DNA of 64,000 nucleotides from Paraburkholderia metrosideri (GCF_904848625.1 NZ_CAJHCP010000004.1:310001-374000); one strand, 5' to 3'; positions 1 through 9,440 are shown, numbered from the stretch's first letter. The notes: a model not told the origin generated them from the letters alone. Made by a program: numbers and translations.

Positions 1-86
1 CAGTGCGGCTGGGGCGCAGCGCGATCTCAGCCGCCGTTCGTACCGCGTCACGGCGGCGATTCGACAGCGATTCGACGGCTGAAACA

Positions 87-117
87 ACCGTGGCCTGAAT
101 CTCCGAAGCGCCACGGT
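87..117 (-). terminator. possible terminator of the first porin gene
   Basis: An 8-bp inverted repeat, ACCGTGGC and GCCACGGT, lies 18 bases past the porin stop codon. The T content after it on the minus strand is weak, so a Rho-independent terminator is only possible. Confidence 0.3.
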
Positions 118-134
118 CATGACAGGATCGCGCA

Positions 135-1289
135 TCAGAACCGGTGACGCATCCCCGCAGCCACCACCACCTGCTGATTCGTCGACGACGCGGTTTGTCC
201 GCTGACATCGGCGGTCAGACCCGACCCGTCGGCACTGACGTGCTGATAGCTGCCTTGCAGATACACGTCGGTCCGCTTGGACAGCGAGTAATCGGCCATC
301 AGCGACACTTCCTGCCACTTCGGATGATGCGCGCCGGTGTCGGTCGACATGGCACCCGACGTGTACGTGTATTCGCCGTTCAGACTCAACGCCGACGTCA
401 GCGCATAACTCGCGTTCGCTTCGTAATTGTTGAAGCTCGCACCCTGCCCATTCGCAGCGATCCCGAGACTGTTCGCGCCGTTGATCGTGTCGAGCCCACC
501 GAGTTGCGTACGCGTCCAGACGAAGCCGAGGGTCGCCGCACCGACCGTATAGTTCGCGCCCGCGCCAAAGGTGCGCTGACGGGCTGCGATAAAGGTCCGG
601 TCGGTCAACGTAATGGCGCCGTTCGTGTTGGTCGTGCTGCCGCCGTTATTTGCCTGCAGATAACCCGCGCCGAGACTCAACGGGCCGTTGTTGTACGACG
701 CGCCGAAGCTGTACAGACGGTTGTCGGAGAAACCGCCCGCTTGATTCGAGAAGCCATACAGCGAGCCGAAACGCAGGCCGTTGTAATCGTTGCTCGCGAA
801 CTTCACCGAATTGTCCACGCGGAACGAGTTATTCAGATTGTCGTTATCGAACGGATGCGCAGACAGGTTGTTGCCGCCAGGATGATGTCCGGTGAAGCTC
901 AGCGGCGCGAGGTAGTCCACCACCGAGTCATATTGCCGGCCGAGCGTGACTGTGCCGAAGCGGTCGTTCGTCAAGCCCGCATAGGCCTGATAGCCGAACA
1001 GCCGGCCGCCCTGACGCATCGAGCCGTTGGTCACGCTAAAACCGCTTTCGAGCTGGAAAATCGCAGCCGTGCCGCCACCCAGATCTTCGCGGCCATGAAA
1101 GCCCCAGTGGCTGCCCGTCACGGTGCCGCTGCCCGCCTGCACGTTGCTGTGACCGCCCTGATTATTCGTGTATGACAGACCCGCATCGATAATCCCATAC
1201 AGCGTCACACTCGACTGCGCGTGCGCCATCGGTGCGAAGCCCGCGGCATACCCCGCCGCGCACGCGGCCATCACAAGAACCTTCTTCAT
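135..1289 (-). CDS. Gram-negative porin, Burkholderia OmpC-like (Porin_4 family)
   Basis: This encodes a 384-residue outer-membrane general porin that would form a trimeric 16-stranded beta-barrel for diffusion of small hydrophilic solutes. An N-terminal signal peptide ends at AHA-Q (about residue 25), followed by SSVTLYG, the usual first strand of Burkholderia porins. The chain ends in aromatic F (RHRF), as expected for recognition by the Bam machinery. The ATG is preceded by an AGGAAG ribosome-binding site. It closely resembles the second porin at 62624-63775: both share the LGRQYDSVVDYLAPLS and DNDNLNNSF/DNDNLDNSF stretches. It follows the iron-transport operon on the same strand, but a 125-base gap suggests its own promoter. 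Substrate preference cannot be read from the sequence. Confidence 0.93.
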   Translation of the reverse strand: MKKVLVMAACAAGYAAGFAPMAHAQSSVTLYGIIDAGLSYTNNQGGHSNVQAGSGTVTGSHWGFHGREDLGGGTAAIFQLESGFSVTNGSMRQGGRLFGYQAYAGLTNDRFGTVTLGRQYDSVVDYLAPLSFTGHHPGGNNLSAHPFDNDNLNNSFRVDNSVKFASNDYNGLRFGSLYGFSNQAGGFSDNRLYSFGASYNNGPLSLGAGYLQANNGGSTTNTNGAITLTDRTFIAARQRTFGAGANYTVGAATLGFVWTRTQLGGLDTINGANSLGIAANGQGASFNNYEANASYALTSALSLNGEYTYTSGAMSTDTGAHHPKWQEVSLMADYSLSKRTDVYLQGSYQHVSADGSGLTADVSGQTASSTNQQVVVAAGMRHRF

Positions 1290-1414
1290 CTTCTTCCTGG
1301 TTTGTTGTTAGTAGATTGGGACCGCCGTCCACGCGCAACGACGCCGCGCCCTTTCGCAAGGGCGCTGCTCGAAGTACGGCAAACGGCGTGAGAAGTGGCT
1401 GGCTGGCCGCGTGG

Positions 1415-2251
1415 TTATGGGCTGACGGCGCCCATGCGGTTGGCGATGCCGGTGCGATCGGCGAGACCGTCGATCAGCACTTGATGGTGTCCGCGCGAGC
1501 ACGGCTCGATCCGCGCGAGAACACCGAAAACCTGGGCGAGGCTCGCCGCCGTGACGACCTGTGGCGGCGGCCCGAAATGCACGATGCGTCCGTCATGCAG
1601 CAGCATCGCGCGGTCGCACGCACGCATCGCGACGTTGATGTCGTGCAGCACGACGACCGTCACGATGCCGCGCTCGCGCGTGACTTCGCGCAATACCTGC
1701 ATCACGTGAAACTGATGGTTCAGATCGAGCGCCGACAACGGCTCGTCGAGCAGCAGCACCTGCGGGTCGCGGATCAGCGCCTGCGCAATGCCGACCAGCT
1801 GTCGCTGGCCGCCGGACAACTCATCGAGTGAACGCGCGGCGAGCGCTTCAATGCCGAGGCGCTGCAACACCGCATGCGCGTGTTCAATCTCGCTCGAATG
1901 CGGTTTGCCGCGCGGCTGCTGTGCGCCGTCACGCGTCGCGCGCGCGGCTACCAGCACGGACTCCAGCACCTGCAGACGCACGCCCGCAGGCAACGCTTGC
2001 GGCAGGTAGACGACGCTATGCGAACGCGCACTGACCGCGGAAAGCGCCAGCATTTCACCATCGAGCGACAACGATCCGTTGCTCGCCTTCGTCAGACCCG
2101 CCAGCGTGCGCAGCAGCGTGGACTTGCCACTGCCGTTCGGGCCGAGCAATGCGGTGATCTGTCCGCGCGGCAACGGACCGGCGTCGAGCGAAACGAGCAC
2201 GGGGCGCTTGCCGTAATTCACGCTCAGATCGTGGATATTCAGTCCGCTCAA
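1415..2251 (-). CDS. FecE/BtuD-type ABC transporter ATP-binding protein (iron-siderophore uptake)
   Basis: This is the cytoplasmic ATPase of a FecCD-type importer that powers uptake of ferric siderophore, haem or cobalamin across the inner membrane. The motifs run in order: Walker A GPNGSGKST, Q-loop LPQALP, signature LSGGQRQ, Walker B VLLLDEPLSALD and H-loop VLHDIN. The reading frame is open well upstream, but the family sequence begins only at SGLNIHDLSVNYG. The TTG at 2249-2251 overlaps the permease stop by a few bases (TTGA) and has AGGGG 8 bases before it, so I chose it, giving 278 aa. It is the last gene of a substrate-binding protein, permease, ATPase operon. A rival start cannot be excluded because TTG is uncommon. 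Confidence 0.88.
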   Translation of the reverse strand: MSGLNIHDLSVNYGKRPVLVSLDAGPLPRGQITALLGPNGSGKSTLLRTLAGLTKASNGSLSLDGEMLALSAVSARSHSVVYLPQALPAGVRLQVLESVLVAARATRDGAQQPRGKPHSSEIEHAHAVLQRLGIEALAARSLDELSGGQRQLVGIAQALIRDPQVLLLDEPLSALDLNHQFHVMQVLREVTRERGIVTVVVLHDINVAMRACDRAMLLHDGRIVHFGPPPQVVTAASLAQVFGVLARIEPCSRGHHQVLIDGLADRTGIANRMGAVSP

Positions 2252-3321
2252 TTGAGTTGCCCCTGTGAGCGCACCACGATGCCCAGAAATAGTGGAATGC
2301 CGACCAGCGCCGTGACGATGCCGACCGGAATCAGCACGCCCGGAATGATCAGCTTCGACGCAATCGATGCAAGCGACAGCATCAGCGCGCCGATCAGCGT
2401 GCTGCCCGGCAAATAGAAGCGATGATCTTCGCCGAACAGCGTGCGCGCGATATGCGGCGCAATCAGCCCGACAAAACCAATCGTGCCGACAAACGACACC
2501 GCCAACGCCGACAGCACCGACACGCGCAACAAGGTCCCGAGACGCAGGCGGCGCACGTCGATACCAAAGCTCGCCGCGCGGTCTTCGCCGAGGCGCAGCG
2601 CGGTGAGCGTCCACGCGTTACGCATCGACAGCGGCAACGCGATCGCGAGCGCAGCGCTCAATACGCCGATCTTGGTCCAGTCGGCGCGCGCCAACGAACC
2701 GAGCGTCCAGAAGACCAGGCCTTGCAGCGCGTCGGCCGAAGCGATGAATTGCATCAGCTCGACCAGCGCATGAAACGCGAACACCAGCGCGATGCCCATC
2801 AACACGACCCCCGCCGTGCTCATGCCGCGCCAGCGTGCAACGCCATCCAGCACCATGGCCGACAGCAACGCGAACACGAACGCATTGGCCGAGACGATCC
2901 ACGTCTGCGATACGCCGGGAATCGCGATATCGAGCACGATCGCTAGCGAAGCGCCAAACGCAGCCGCCGCCGACACCCCCAGCGTATAAGGACTCGCAAG
3001 CGGATTATTGAGGATGGTCTGCATCTCCGCGCCCGACAGCCCCAGCGACGCGCCAACGATCAGCGCCATCACCGCATACGGCAAACGGATCTGCCAGACG
3101 ATCACACTGGTCGCGGGATCGGCGGAGCCACGCTCGAACACCGTGCGCAACAGCGTCGCGATGGGCAGCCCCGACGGTCCGGAGCGCAGATCGAACAGCA
3201 GCGAGCCGACGATCAGCAACGCCACCACCAGCAGCCACACGACGCGGCGTTGGACGAGCCGCCGGTAATCGTGGACCACCGCACCATGCGGCAATGACGC
3301 AGAAGGTTCAAGCGTGGACAT
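2248..3321 (-). CDS. FecCD-family iron-siderophore ABC transporter permease
   Basis: This is a 357-residue inner-membrane permease with about ten hydrophobic segments. It forms the translocation channel with the ATPase encoded next to it. Family hallmarks are visible: the LSGAEMQTILNNPLASPYTLG segment near residues 100-120, and LRLGEDRAASFGIDV followed by GFVGLIAPHIAR in the C-terminal half (ATPase-coupling region). Length is close to the usual 330-350. It starts 11 bases after the substrate-binding gene and its stop overlaps the ATPase start, so the three genes are translationally linked. No TonB-dependent receptor lies alongside, so the ligand is unknown. Confidence 0.93.
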   Translation of the reverse strand: MSTLEPSASLPHGAVVHDYRRLVQRRVVWLLVVALLIVGSLLFDLRSGPSGLPIATLLRTVFERGSADPATSVIVWQIRLPYAVMALIVGASLGLSGAEMQTILNNPLASPYTLGVSAAAAFGASLAIVLDIAIPGVSQTWIVSANAFVFALLSAMVLDGVARWRGMSTAGVVLMGIALVFAFHALVELMQFIASADALQGLVFWTLGSLARADWTKIGVLSAALAIALPLSMRNAWTLTALRLGEDRAASFGIDVRRLRLGTLLRVSVLSALAVSFVGTIGFVGLIAPHIARTLFGEDHRFYLPGSTLIGALMLSLASIASKLIIPGVLIPVGIVTALVGIPLFLGIVVRSQGQLN

Positions 3322-3332
3322 CGGCGAATCTC

Positions 3333-4562
3333 TTAGCGTGCAGCCAGCGGCGCGGCTTTGCCCGGGCTGTCGACCCAGTACGCGCCGTCAGGCGGCACCG
3401 CGAGGAAGCGGTGATACAACTCGGCCTGCGTCGCGTGCACGTCGAGGTCCTTGAACTGCTGCGGATAAAACCACTTCGCGAATGCTTCGATGGCGACGAT
3501 GTTGTACGGCGAGTCGTAATAGTTGTGCGAGATGCCATGCACGCGGCCATCGTGGATCGCCTTGATCGTGTCGAAACCCGGCCGCGACACCAGCGTGCCA
3601 AGGCTTGCGCGCGCATCGGCGTCGCTCGTCTGCGCACCCACGCGCAGCGACGCAAGACCCGCTTTGGTGCGGCTGCCCGTGGCAATGTAGACATCCGGTT
3701 GCGACGCGATCACCTGTTCCATGCTGATGTCGCCGAGCACGCCAGGCACGAGTCCGGCGGCGATATTGCGGCCGCCCGCAGCGTTCACGAACTCGCCGAA
3801 ATTGCCGTTGCCCGCGGTGTGGCAGCAGCCTGCATCCCACACGCCCGCGAGCATGTCGACGAACACTTTGGGACGTTGCGACTGCGGTACGGCATGCACG
3901 ACGCTTTCCACGCGCGCCAGATGCTGCTGATAGAACTGCGCGTACGCATCGGCTTCTTTCTCGCGATGCATCACGGCGCCCAGCAGCTTGATGCTCGGAA
4001 TCGTGTTCTGTATCGGATGCAGACGGAAGTCGACGAACACGACCGTCGTGCCGGTTGCTTCCAGTTGCTTGACGAGCGCGTTATAGCGGCTCGGGCCGTG
4101 GCCGGCGAGGCTGAAAATCGCCAGATCCGGTTTCAGGCTCAGCGCTTTTTCGTCGCTGATGCTGTCTTCGGTCGCCTTGCCGATCAGCGGAATCTGCTTG
4201 ATGCCGGGGAATTCTTCCGCGTACGCGTTGAAGGTCTGCGGGTCCATCGCCGGCAGATCGCCCTGCCAGCCGACAATGCGCGCGAGCGGCTGCTTGCCTT
4301 CCAGCAGCGACGTCGCCATCAGCAGACGGCTTTCGCCGAGCAGGATGCGCTGCGGGTTCGCCGGAATTCTGACCGTGCGGCCGGCCAGATCGGTGACGGT
4401 GCCCGCTGCGGGCATGGCCGCTGCCGCTGTACCGGCCGAGGTCGCGGCGAACGCATCGGCGCTGACACCCGCGAAGCCCAGCGCGATCACCGCGCAAGCC
4501 GCCACGGCGCTAGCCAGCCGGGCAAAAGAGGGCCGGCTCGAAGATGTCTGGAAAATCGACAT
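3333..4562 (-). CDS. periplasmic iron-siderophore ABC transporter substrate-binding protein
   Basis: This 409-residue secreted protein would capture a ferric chelate in the periplasm and deliver it to the FecCD-type permease. A signal peptide covers about residues 1-40 (basic start, AVAACAVIALGFAGV core, cleavage near AFA-A). The family pattern follows: TDLAGRTVRIP and PQRIL (first lobe), then a second lobe with KPKVFVD-like and PDVYIATG strands. The ATG at 4562 was chosen because it leads directly into the signal peptide; upstream codons in frame are not protein-like. A Fur-box-like sequence sits 10 bases upstream, so iron-repressed expression of the operon is likely. A GCCHTAG segment with adjacent cysteines and histidine is unusual for the class. 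Confidence 0.88.
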   Translation of the reverse strand: MSIFQTSSSRPSFARLASAVAACAVIALGFAGVSADAFAATSAGTAAAAMPAAGTVTDLAGRTVRIPANPQRILLGESRLLMATSLLEGKQPLARIVGWQGDLPAMDPQTFNAYAEEFPGIKQIPLIGKATEDSISDEKALSLKPDLAIFSLAGHGPSRYNALVKQLEATGTTVVFVDFRLHPIQNTIPSIKLLGAVMHREKEADAYAQFYQQHLARVESVVHAVPQSQRPKVFVDMLAGVWDAGCCHTAGNGNFGEFVNAAGGRNIAAGLVPGVLGDISMEQVIASQPDVYIATGSRTKAGLASLRVGAQTSDADARASLGTLVSRPGFDTIKAIHDGRVHGISHNYYDSPYNIVAIEAFAKWFYPQQFKDLDVHATQAELYHRFLAVPPDGAYWVDSPGKAAPLAAR

Positions 4563-4572
4563 GATATAGTTA

Positions 4573-4591
4573 GTTAATGAGAATGATTGGC
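4573..4591. promoter_or_regulatory. candidate Fur box
   Basis: GTTAATGAGAATGATTGGC matches 14 of 19 positions of the classical Fur consensus GATAATGATAATCATTATC. It sits in the divergent region between the iron-uptake operon (start 4562, minus) and the two-component system (start 4751, plus), 10 bases from the first start codon. Confidence 0.6.
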
Positions 4592-4750
4592 ATTTGCCGT
4601 CACTGTAGCGGCGCAATGTAATGGCGATGTGTTGAAAACGCGCTGTTTTGTAATGGAATGTGTTGGAGCGGGAGAACCGCGCCCAACGCGCTGGTCGATC
4701 CGCCCGGCACCCGGCACCCGGCACCGGCGGCAAAAAACAAGAGCTTGAAG

Positions 4751-5464
4751 ATGGACCACATATTGATCGTCGATGACGATCCCAACATCCGCCAGCTGCT
4801 GCGTGACTATCTGCGCGACATGGGGTACGACGCGAGCACCGCGGGCAACGGTGCCGAGATGACGCGGATCATCGGTTCGTCGCAGGTGGACCTGGTCGTG
4901 CTCGATCTGATGCTCGACGGCGAGGACGGCCTCGACATCACCCGCGAACTGCGGCGCGAACATAGCGTGCCGATCATCATCCTGAGCGCACGCGGCGGCT
5001 TGCTCGACCGCATTCTCGGACTCGAAATGGGCGCGGACGACTATCTGCCCAAGCCGTTCGATCCGCGCGAACTGGTCGCCAAAATCAAGGCGGTGCTCAA
5101 ACGCACGCGCGCGATGCCGGCCACGCCGCGCGCGGACGCGAACGCGTTCATCCGCTTTGCGGGGTGGCGGCTCGATACGCGGATGAAGCAGATGTTGTCG
5201 CCCGACGGCGTGATCGTGTCGCTGGGCGGTTCCGATTACCGCACGCTGCGCACGCTGCTCGATCATCCGAACCGGCCGTTGTCGCGTGAATTTCTGCTTG
5301 ACCAGGTGTTCGGCAAGGAACGCACGCCGCTCGACCGTTCAATCGATGTCTGCATCAGCCGGCTGCGCCAGCATCTGAAGGATCAGGCGCGGCAGGCAGC
5401 GCTGATTCGCACGGTGCGTAACGAGGGCTACATGCTGGTCTCCGATGTCGGCTACGAAGCGTAA
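4751..5464 (+). CDS. OmpR/PhoB-family response regulator
   Basis: This is a 237-residue transcription factor of a two-component system. The receiver domain (residues 1-120) has the acidic pair at DDD8-10, phosphoacceptor D52 in VVLDLMLDGEDG, and the conserved lysine in PKPFDPREL. The C-terminal winged-helix DNA-binding domain (about 140-237) includes SREFLLDQVFG and DRSIDVCISRLRQHL and ends with RNEGYMLV. The start at MDHILIVDDD gives a normal receiver N-terminus; in-frame codons upstream encode nothing family-like. The sensor kinase gene follows immediately, and the divergent neighbour is the iron importer. The target genes are not known. Confidence 0.93.
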   Translation: MDHILIVDDDPNIRQLLRDYLRDMGYDASTAGNGAEMTRIIGSSQVDLVVLDLMLDGEDGLDITRELRREHSVPIIILSARGGLLDRILGLEMGADDYLPKPFDPRELVAKIKAVLKRTRAMPATPRADANAFIRFAGWRLDTRMKQMLSPDGVIVSLGGSDYRTLRTLLDHPNRPLSREFLLDQVFGKERTPLDRSIDVCISRLRQHLKDQARQAALIRTVRNEGYMLVSDVGYEA

Positions 5465-5477
5465 AACGCGCGCTGTG

Positions 5478-6908
5478 ATGAAACTTCGCCTGTGGCCCGA
5501 CACCCTCTACGGACGGCTCGTGCTGATTCTGGTGGTCGGCATGTTCGGCGGCCAGTTGTTCACCAGCACGATCTGGTTCGAGACACACGACAACCGCACG
5601 CTCGAAATTCCCGCCCGACTGTTTGCGAGCCGTCTCGCCGATACCGCGCGGCTGCTGCAACACGCACCCGACGACGCGGCGCGCCACGCGATCATCGAGC
5701 AACTCGGCGACGCGCGCTACCGGCTGCATCCAATCGACGCGCCGGCCGGTCCGCCTGCTGCGCCAAACCGCGACTCGGTCGCGCAACGGACGGTCGGCAA
5801 TCTGCTGTCGGGCGTGATCGAGCGGCGGCTCGGCGAACCGGTCGAGGTGCGTCTGCTCGACGCGCATCTGCGGGACGAATCCGGTCGCCATAAGGGCATC
5901 TTCAGTCTGTTCGACTCGCGCATGCCGACCGGCGATTTTCATGTGCAGTTAAAGGTGCCGAATGGTCCGTGGCTCGACGTGCAGGCCAATGAAGGACAGG
6001 CCGGCATGCAGACGCAGCCTTGGTCGCTGGTGTTCGACTATCTGGTGCGGATTTATTTCGTCCGTTTGACCGCCGTGTTTCTGCTTGCGCTCGTCGCCGT
6101 GCGTTTTGCGGTGCGGCCATTGAAACAGCTCGCGAGAGCCGCGGAAGCACTGGGCCGCAATATCTATCGATCGCCGTTGCCGGTGAGCGGGCCGCTGGAG
6201 GTGCGCACCGCCGCGCAATCGTTCAACCGGATGCAGGAGCAGTTGACCGAAGGCATCGCGGCACGCACACGTTTTCTGACGGCCGTGTCGCACGATTTGC
6301 GTTCACCGCTGACGCGCCTGCGGTTGCGCGCGGAAATGTTGCCGGATCCGGTATGGCGCGAGCGCTTGCGCGGCGACCTCGATGAGATGGAAGCGATGGT
6401 GCGCGCGACGCTTCATGCGGTGCAAGGTGCTGAAATTACCGAAGCGCGTCACGACATCGATCTGGGCTCGATGCTCGAAAGCCTGGCTGAGGATGCGCGC
6501 GAGGCGGGACATCCAGTTACGGTCGACGGAAAAATAGCGCGGCCGTTTCCGGGATATCCACGCAATCTGAAACGGTGTTTGCAGAATCTCGTCGACAACG
6601 CGATCCGTTATGGTGGCGACGCTGTCATCAAGATTAGCGATACCCGGCAGACGGTCACCGTCGTCATTAGCGACAACGGCCCGGGCATTGCGGACGAGGC
6701 GCTGCTCGAACGGGTTTTCGAAGCGTATTTCAGGCTCGAAACGAAGCACGCCGAAGACGCCCGCCAAGATGCCCGGCAGCCGACAGGCACGGGACTCGGG
6801 CTGACGATTGCGAGAAGCATTGCCGCTGCGCACGGCGGCACGTTGATCCTGAAGAACCGGCAACGCGGCGGACTCGACGCGGTTCTGACGTTACAGCGCG
6901 ACAGCTAG
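5478..6908 (+). CDS. two-component sensor histidine kinase
   Basis: This is a 476-residue inner-membrane kinase that would phosphorylate the response regulator encoded just before it. It has a first membrane segment near residues 12-34 (LVLILVVGMFGGQLF), a periplasmic sensor region of about 155 residues, and a second membrane segment near 191-212. These are followed by HAMP, the HisKA phosphoacceptor H272 in SHDLRSPLTRLRLRAEML, and HATPase_c with N-box NLVDNAIRYGG, G1 DNGPGIAD and G2 GTGLGLTI. The ATG at 5478 leaves a 13-base gap after the regulator stop; an in-frame ATG at 5445 would overlap the regulator gene and adds a basic stretch. The arrangement is EnvZ/RstB-like, but the signal is unknown. 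Confidence 0.9.
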   Translation: MKLRLWPDTLYGRLVLILVVGMFGGQLFTSTIWFETHDNRTLEIPARLFASRLADTARLLQHAPDDAARHAIIEQLGDARYRLHPIDAPAGPPAAPNRDSVAQRTVGNLLSGVIERRLGEPVEVRLLDAHLRDESGRHKGIFSLFDSRMPTGDFHVQLKVPNGPWLDVQANEGQAGMQTQPWSLVFDYLVRIYFVRLTAVFLLALVAVRFAVRPLKQLARAAEALGRNIYRSPLPVSGPLEVRTAAQSFNRMQEQLTEGIAARTRFLTAVSHDLRSPLTRLRLRAEMLPDPVWRERLRGDLDEMEAMVRATLHAVQGAEITEARHDIDLGSMLESLAEDAREAGHPVTVDGKIARPFPGYPRNLKRCLQNLVDNAIRYGGDAVIKISDTRQTVTVVISDNGPGIADEALLERVFEAYFRLETKHAEDARQDARQPTGTGLGLTIARSIAAAHGGTLILKNRQRGGLDAVLTLQRDS

Positions 6909-6937
6909 ACGCTCGGCGCGCCATCCGGCAGGTGGCT

Positions 6938-6966
6938 TCTCATCAGATGGCCTCTCATCAGATGGC
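6938..6966. repeat. tandem duplication of a 14-bp segment
   Basis: TCTCATCAGATGGC occurs at 6938-6951 and again at 6953-6966 (period 15), in the short gap between the convergent kinase and small hypothetical genes. Confidence 0.7.
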
Positions 6967-6977
6967 TATCGCCAGGT

Positions 6978-7286
6978 TCAGTCGCTCAGCGAAGTCAAAT
7001 CGTCTGCCATCAGCACGCCCTGCCGTTGCGTGGGTCGATCGACACTCACTGGCCGGTGTAAGTCCGTGTTGTCGAGCCGCGCGTCGATCCAACTGATCGC
7101 CCAGCGTATCGCGCGGTCAATGGCATCGTCTTTACGCTCGAACCATTCGATGTCGCGCTCGATATGCATCTGCGGTTCTTCACGGTCCTCCGCGAACGCC
7201 TGCACGATACGCGCTCGGGCAAAGTACCTGCCGAAGAAGAAATCGGGCGTCGCGTCGATCGTCCAGCCACGATAATCGGTAAGCAT
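6978..7286 (-). CDS. small conserved-type hypothetical protein
   Basis: This 102-residue soluble protein starts MLTDYRGWTIDATPDF and is rich in acidic and aromatic residues, with the pattern ARARI...HIERDIEWFERKDDAIDRAIRWAISWID. The start at 7286 has a strong AGGAGA site 6 bases upstream; the longer open frame before it is not protein-like. There is no signal peptide or membrane segment. I do not recognise a characterised family; small proteins of this style (GW-x-I near the N-terminus, long amphipathic helix) are common in Burkholderiaceae. It is convergent with the sensor kinase gene and divergent from the ABC exporter. Confidence 0.7.
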   Translation of the reverse strand: MLTDYRGWTIDATPDFFFGRYFARARIVQAFAEDREEPQMHIERDIEWFERKDDAIDRAIRWAISWIDARLDNTDLHRPVSVDRPTQRQGVLMADDLTSLSD

Positions 7287-7545
7287 GGGTGTCTCCTGAA
7301 TCGAAATGTATGCGACACACAGCATGCGGCGTACCCAAAACAGGTTCGCAAAAACACAAGAAATAGCAGCCAGCACAACTGCCAGCGTAAGCCGCACCTG
7401 TCCCAAGTAACGCGGCGTTCAGATCGACGCGTGAATATGCACACTCCGGCACGGCGCTTGCGTGGTCGCAGGGCCGGACACCCCCGACTGACGCCTCCCT
7501 TTAAACTGGCCAGACAGCCCGGACGCCCGACTTTACCCACTTGGG

Positions 7546-9390
7546 ATGAATGTCATGGATGTGGTCGACGATGGCGGTAGCAGCCGGGCCAGCCGCGTGC
7601 GTAGGCGGCGGCGTTCGCGTGTACTGTCGAGGTATGCGGGGCGCCCTATTCGTCTGATCTGGCGGTATGTCGCGAGGCATAAGACAGCGCACAGCCTGGT
7701 CTTGTTGAGCGTGTTCGCGGCGGTGGCTTGCGCGCTCGCCTCGCAATACGGCATCCGCAATCTGATCGATGCTTTACCCACGGGCCGCGCCCACCCCGAG
7801 GGGGTCATCCGGGCGTTCACGATACTCGTCGCACTGATCTTCGCGGACAACCTGTTCTGGCGCATCGCCGGATGGATCTCCGCGCGCACGTTCGTGGCCG
7901 TCACCGGCGACATACGGCGTGAGATGTTCGACTATCTGGCCGGGCACGCGCCGTCGTTTTTCTCAGACAAACAACCTGGCGTTCTTTCCAGCCGCATCTC
8001 CGCCACCGCCAACGCGGTGTACACGGTTGAAAACACCATCGCGTGGACCACGCTTCCGCCAAGTCTGACCGTGATCGGGTCAATCGGTCTGGTCGCGGCC
8101 GTCAGCGTGCCCATGAGCCTCACGCTTGTCGCCATTTCCGGCGTGCTGGCTTTCTGCCTGTTTCTGCTGGCGCGCAATGGAAAATCACGCCACGAGGCGT
8201 TTGCCAGACAGGCGGCCTCGGTCGACGGAGAACTCGTCGATGTGATCGGCAACATGGGGCTGGTGCGCGCTTTCTGCGCGATGCTGGTGGAAGGCCGGCG
8301 CTTCGACGCCCACCTCGCGGCCGAAACAGATAGCCGCAAGCGCAGCTTGTTGTATCTGGAAAAACTGCGGCTGTTGCACGCCATCGCCACGTCCATTCTG
8401 TCGGCCTGCGTGCTCGGGTGGACCGTGTGGCTGTGGAGCGAGGGCCGCGCCACCACCGGCGACGTCGTCCTGATCGGCTCGCTGGGCTTTTCGATCCTGC
8501 ATGGCTCGCGCGACATCGCGGTTGCGTTCGTCGATCTGACCCAACACGTCGCGCGCCTCGGCGAAGCATCGGAAACGCTGCTGATTCCGCATTCCATGCC
8601 TGAACTGACCAAAGCCACGCCGCTTGACGTGAAGCGCGCGACGGTGGACTTCGACAACGTGACATTCGCTTATCCGGGACGACGCCCCGTGCTGGACCGT
8701 CTGGACCTGCATATCGAGGCGGGCGAGCGGGTGGGCCTGGTCGGTCCCTCCGGCGCGGGAAAGTCGACGGTACTCGCGCTACTGCAACACTTCTATGAGC
8801 CGGGTTCGGGCTACGTGCGGATTTCGGGGGAGGACATATCGCAGGTCACGGTGCAGAGTTTGCAAGCCGCGATATCGATCGTGCCGCAGGACGTGACGCT
8901 GCTGCACCGCTCATTGCTCGAGAACATCCGCTACGGCCGTCCGGACGCGAGCGACGCCGACGTGCGGCGTGCGTGCGAAGACGCGCACTGCCTCGACTTC
9001 ATCATGGCGATGCCCGATGGCCTGAACACCGTCGCCGGGGATCGCGGCGCGAAGTTATCGGGCGGCCAGCGCCAGCGCATCGCGATTGCAAGGGCCATTC
9101 TCAAGGACTCGCCGATTCTTCTGCTCGACGAGGCGACTTCCGCGCTCGACACCGCCTCAGAAATTGCTATTCAGGCGGCCCTCGAACGCCTGATGAAAAA
9201 CCGGACCGTGGTGGCCATTGCGCATCGGCTCTCGACGGTGCAAAGCTTCGATCGCATCGTCGTGCTGAATCGCGGACACATCGTTCAGGAGGGCCCGCCA
9301 GCCGAACTGGCTGCGGTCCCCGGTATCTATCGCGATATGCTTGTGCGACAAGGTAGACGCACACCCGCTCCGCGCCCCGATTTGATGTGA
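7546..9390 (+). CDS. MsbA-like ABC exporter, fused permease and ATPase
   Basis: This is a 614-residue half-transporter that would homodimerise in the inner membrane and export a lipid, glycan or drug. An unusual arginine-rich leader (residues 13-30) precedes six hydrophobic segments (about 45-330). The nucleotide-binding domain (about 355-600) contains Walker A GPSGAGKST, Q-loop VPQDVTLLHRS, signature LSGGQRQR, Walker B ILLLDEATSALD and H-loop AHRLSTV. The domain order resembles beta-glucan exporters (NdvA/ChvA type) and MsbA, but the substrate cannot be fixed. A second in-frame ATG at 7555 is an equally plausible start. It is convergent with the RNase-like lipoprotein gene, 50 bases away. 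Confidence 0.9.
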   Translation: MNVMDVVDDGGSSRASRVRRRRRSRVLSRYAGRPIRLIWRYVARHKTAHSLVLLSVFAAVACALASQYGIRNLIDALPTGRAHPEGVIRAFTILVALIFADNLFWRIAGWISARTFVAVTGDIRREMFDYLAGHAPSFFSDKQPGVLSSRISATANAVYTVENTIAWTTLPPSLTVIGSIGLVAAVSVPMSLTLVAISGVLAFCLFLLARNGKSRHEAFARQAASVDGELVDVIGNMGLVRAFCAMLVEGRRFDAHLAAETDSRKRSLLYLEKLRLLHAIATSILSACVLGWTVWLWSEGRATTGDVVLIGSLGFSILHGSRDIAVAFVDLTQHVARLGEASETLLIPHSMPELTKATPLDVKRATVDFDNVTFAYPGRRPVLDRLDLHIEAGERVGLVGPSGAGKSTVLALLQHFYEPGSGYVRISGEDISQVTVQSLQAAISIVPQDVTLLHRSLLENIRYGRPDASDADVRRACEDAHCLDFIMAMPDGLNTVAGDRGAKLSGGQRQRIAIARAILKDSPILLLDEATSALDTASEIAIQAALERLMKNRTVVAIAHRLSTVQSFDRIVVLNRGHIVQEGPPAELAAVPGIYRDMLVRQGRRTPAPRPDLM

Positions 9391-9440
9391 ACACCAACAC
9401 ACGTGGCCGTGTGGTATCAGTCGCTGTTCACTGCCTCGAC

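Noticed and set aside
144..1175. 343-codon plus-strand open frame
   Set aside because: It is antisense to the first porin gene, whose frame has signal peptide and family motifs; the antisense peptide has none.
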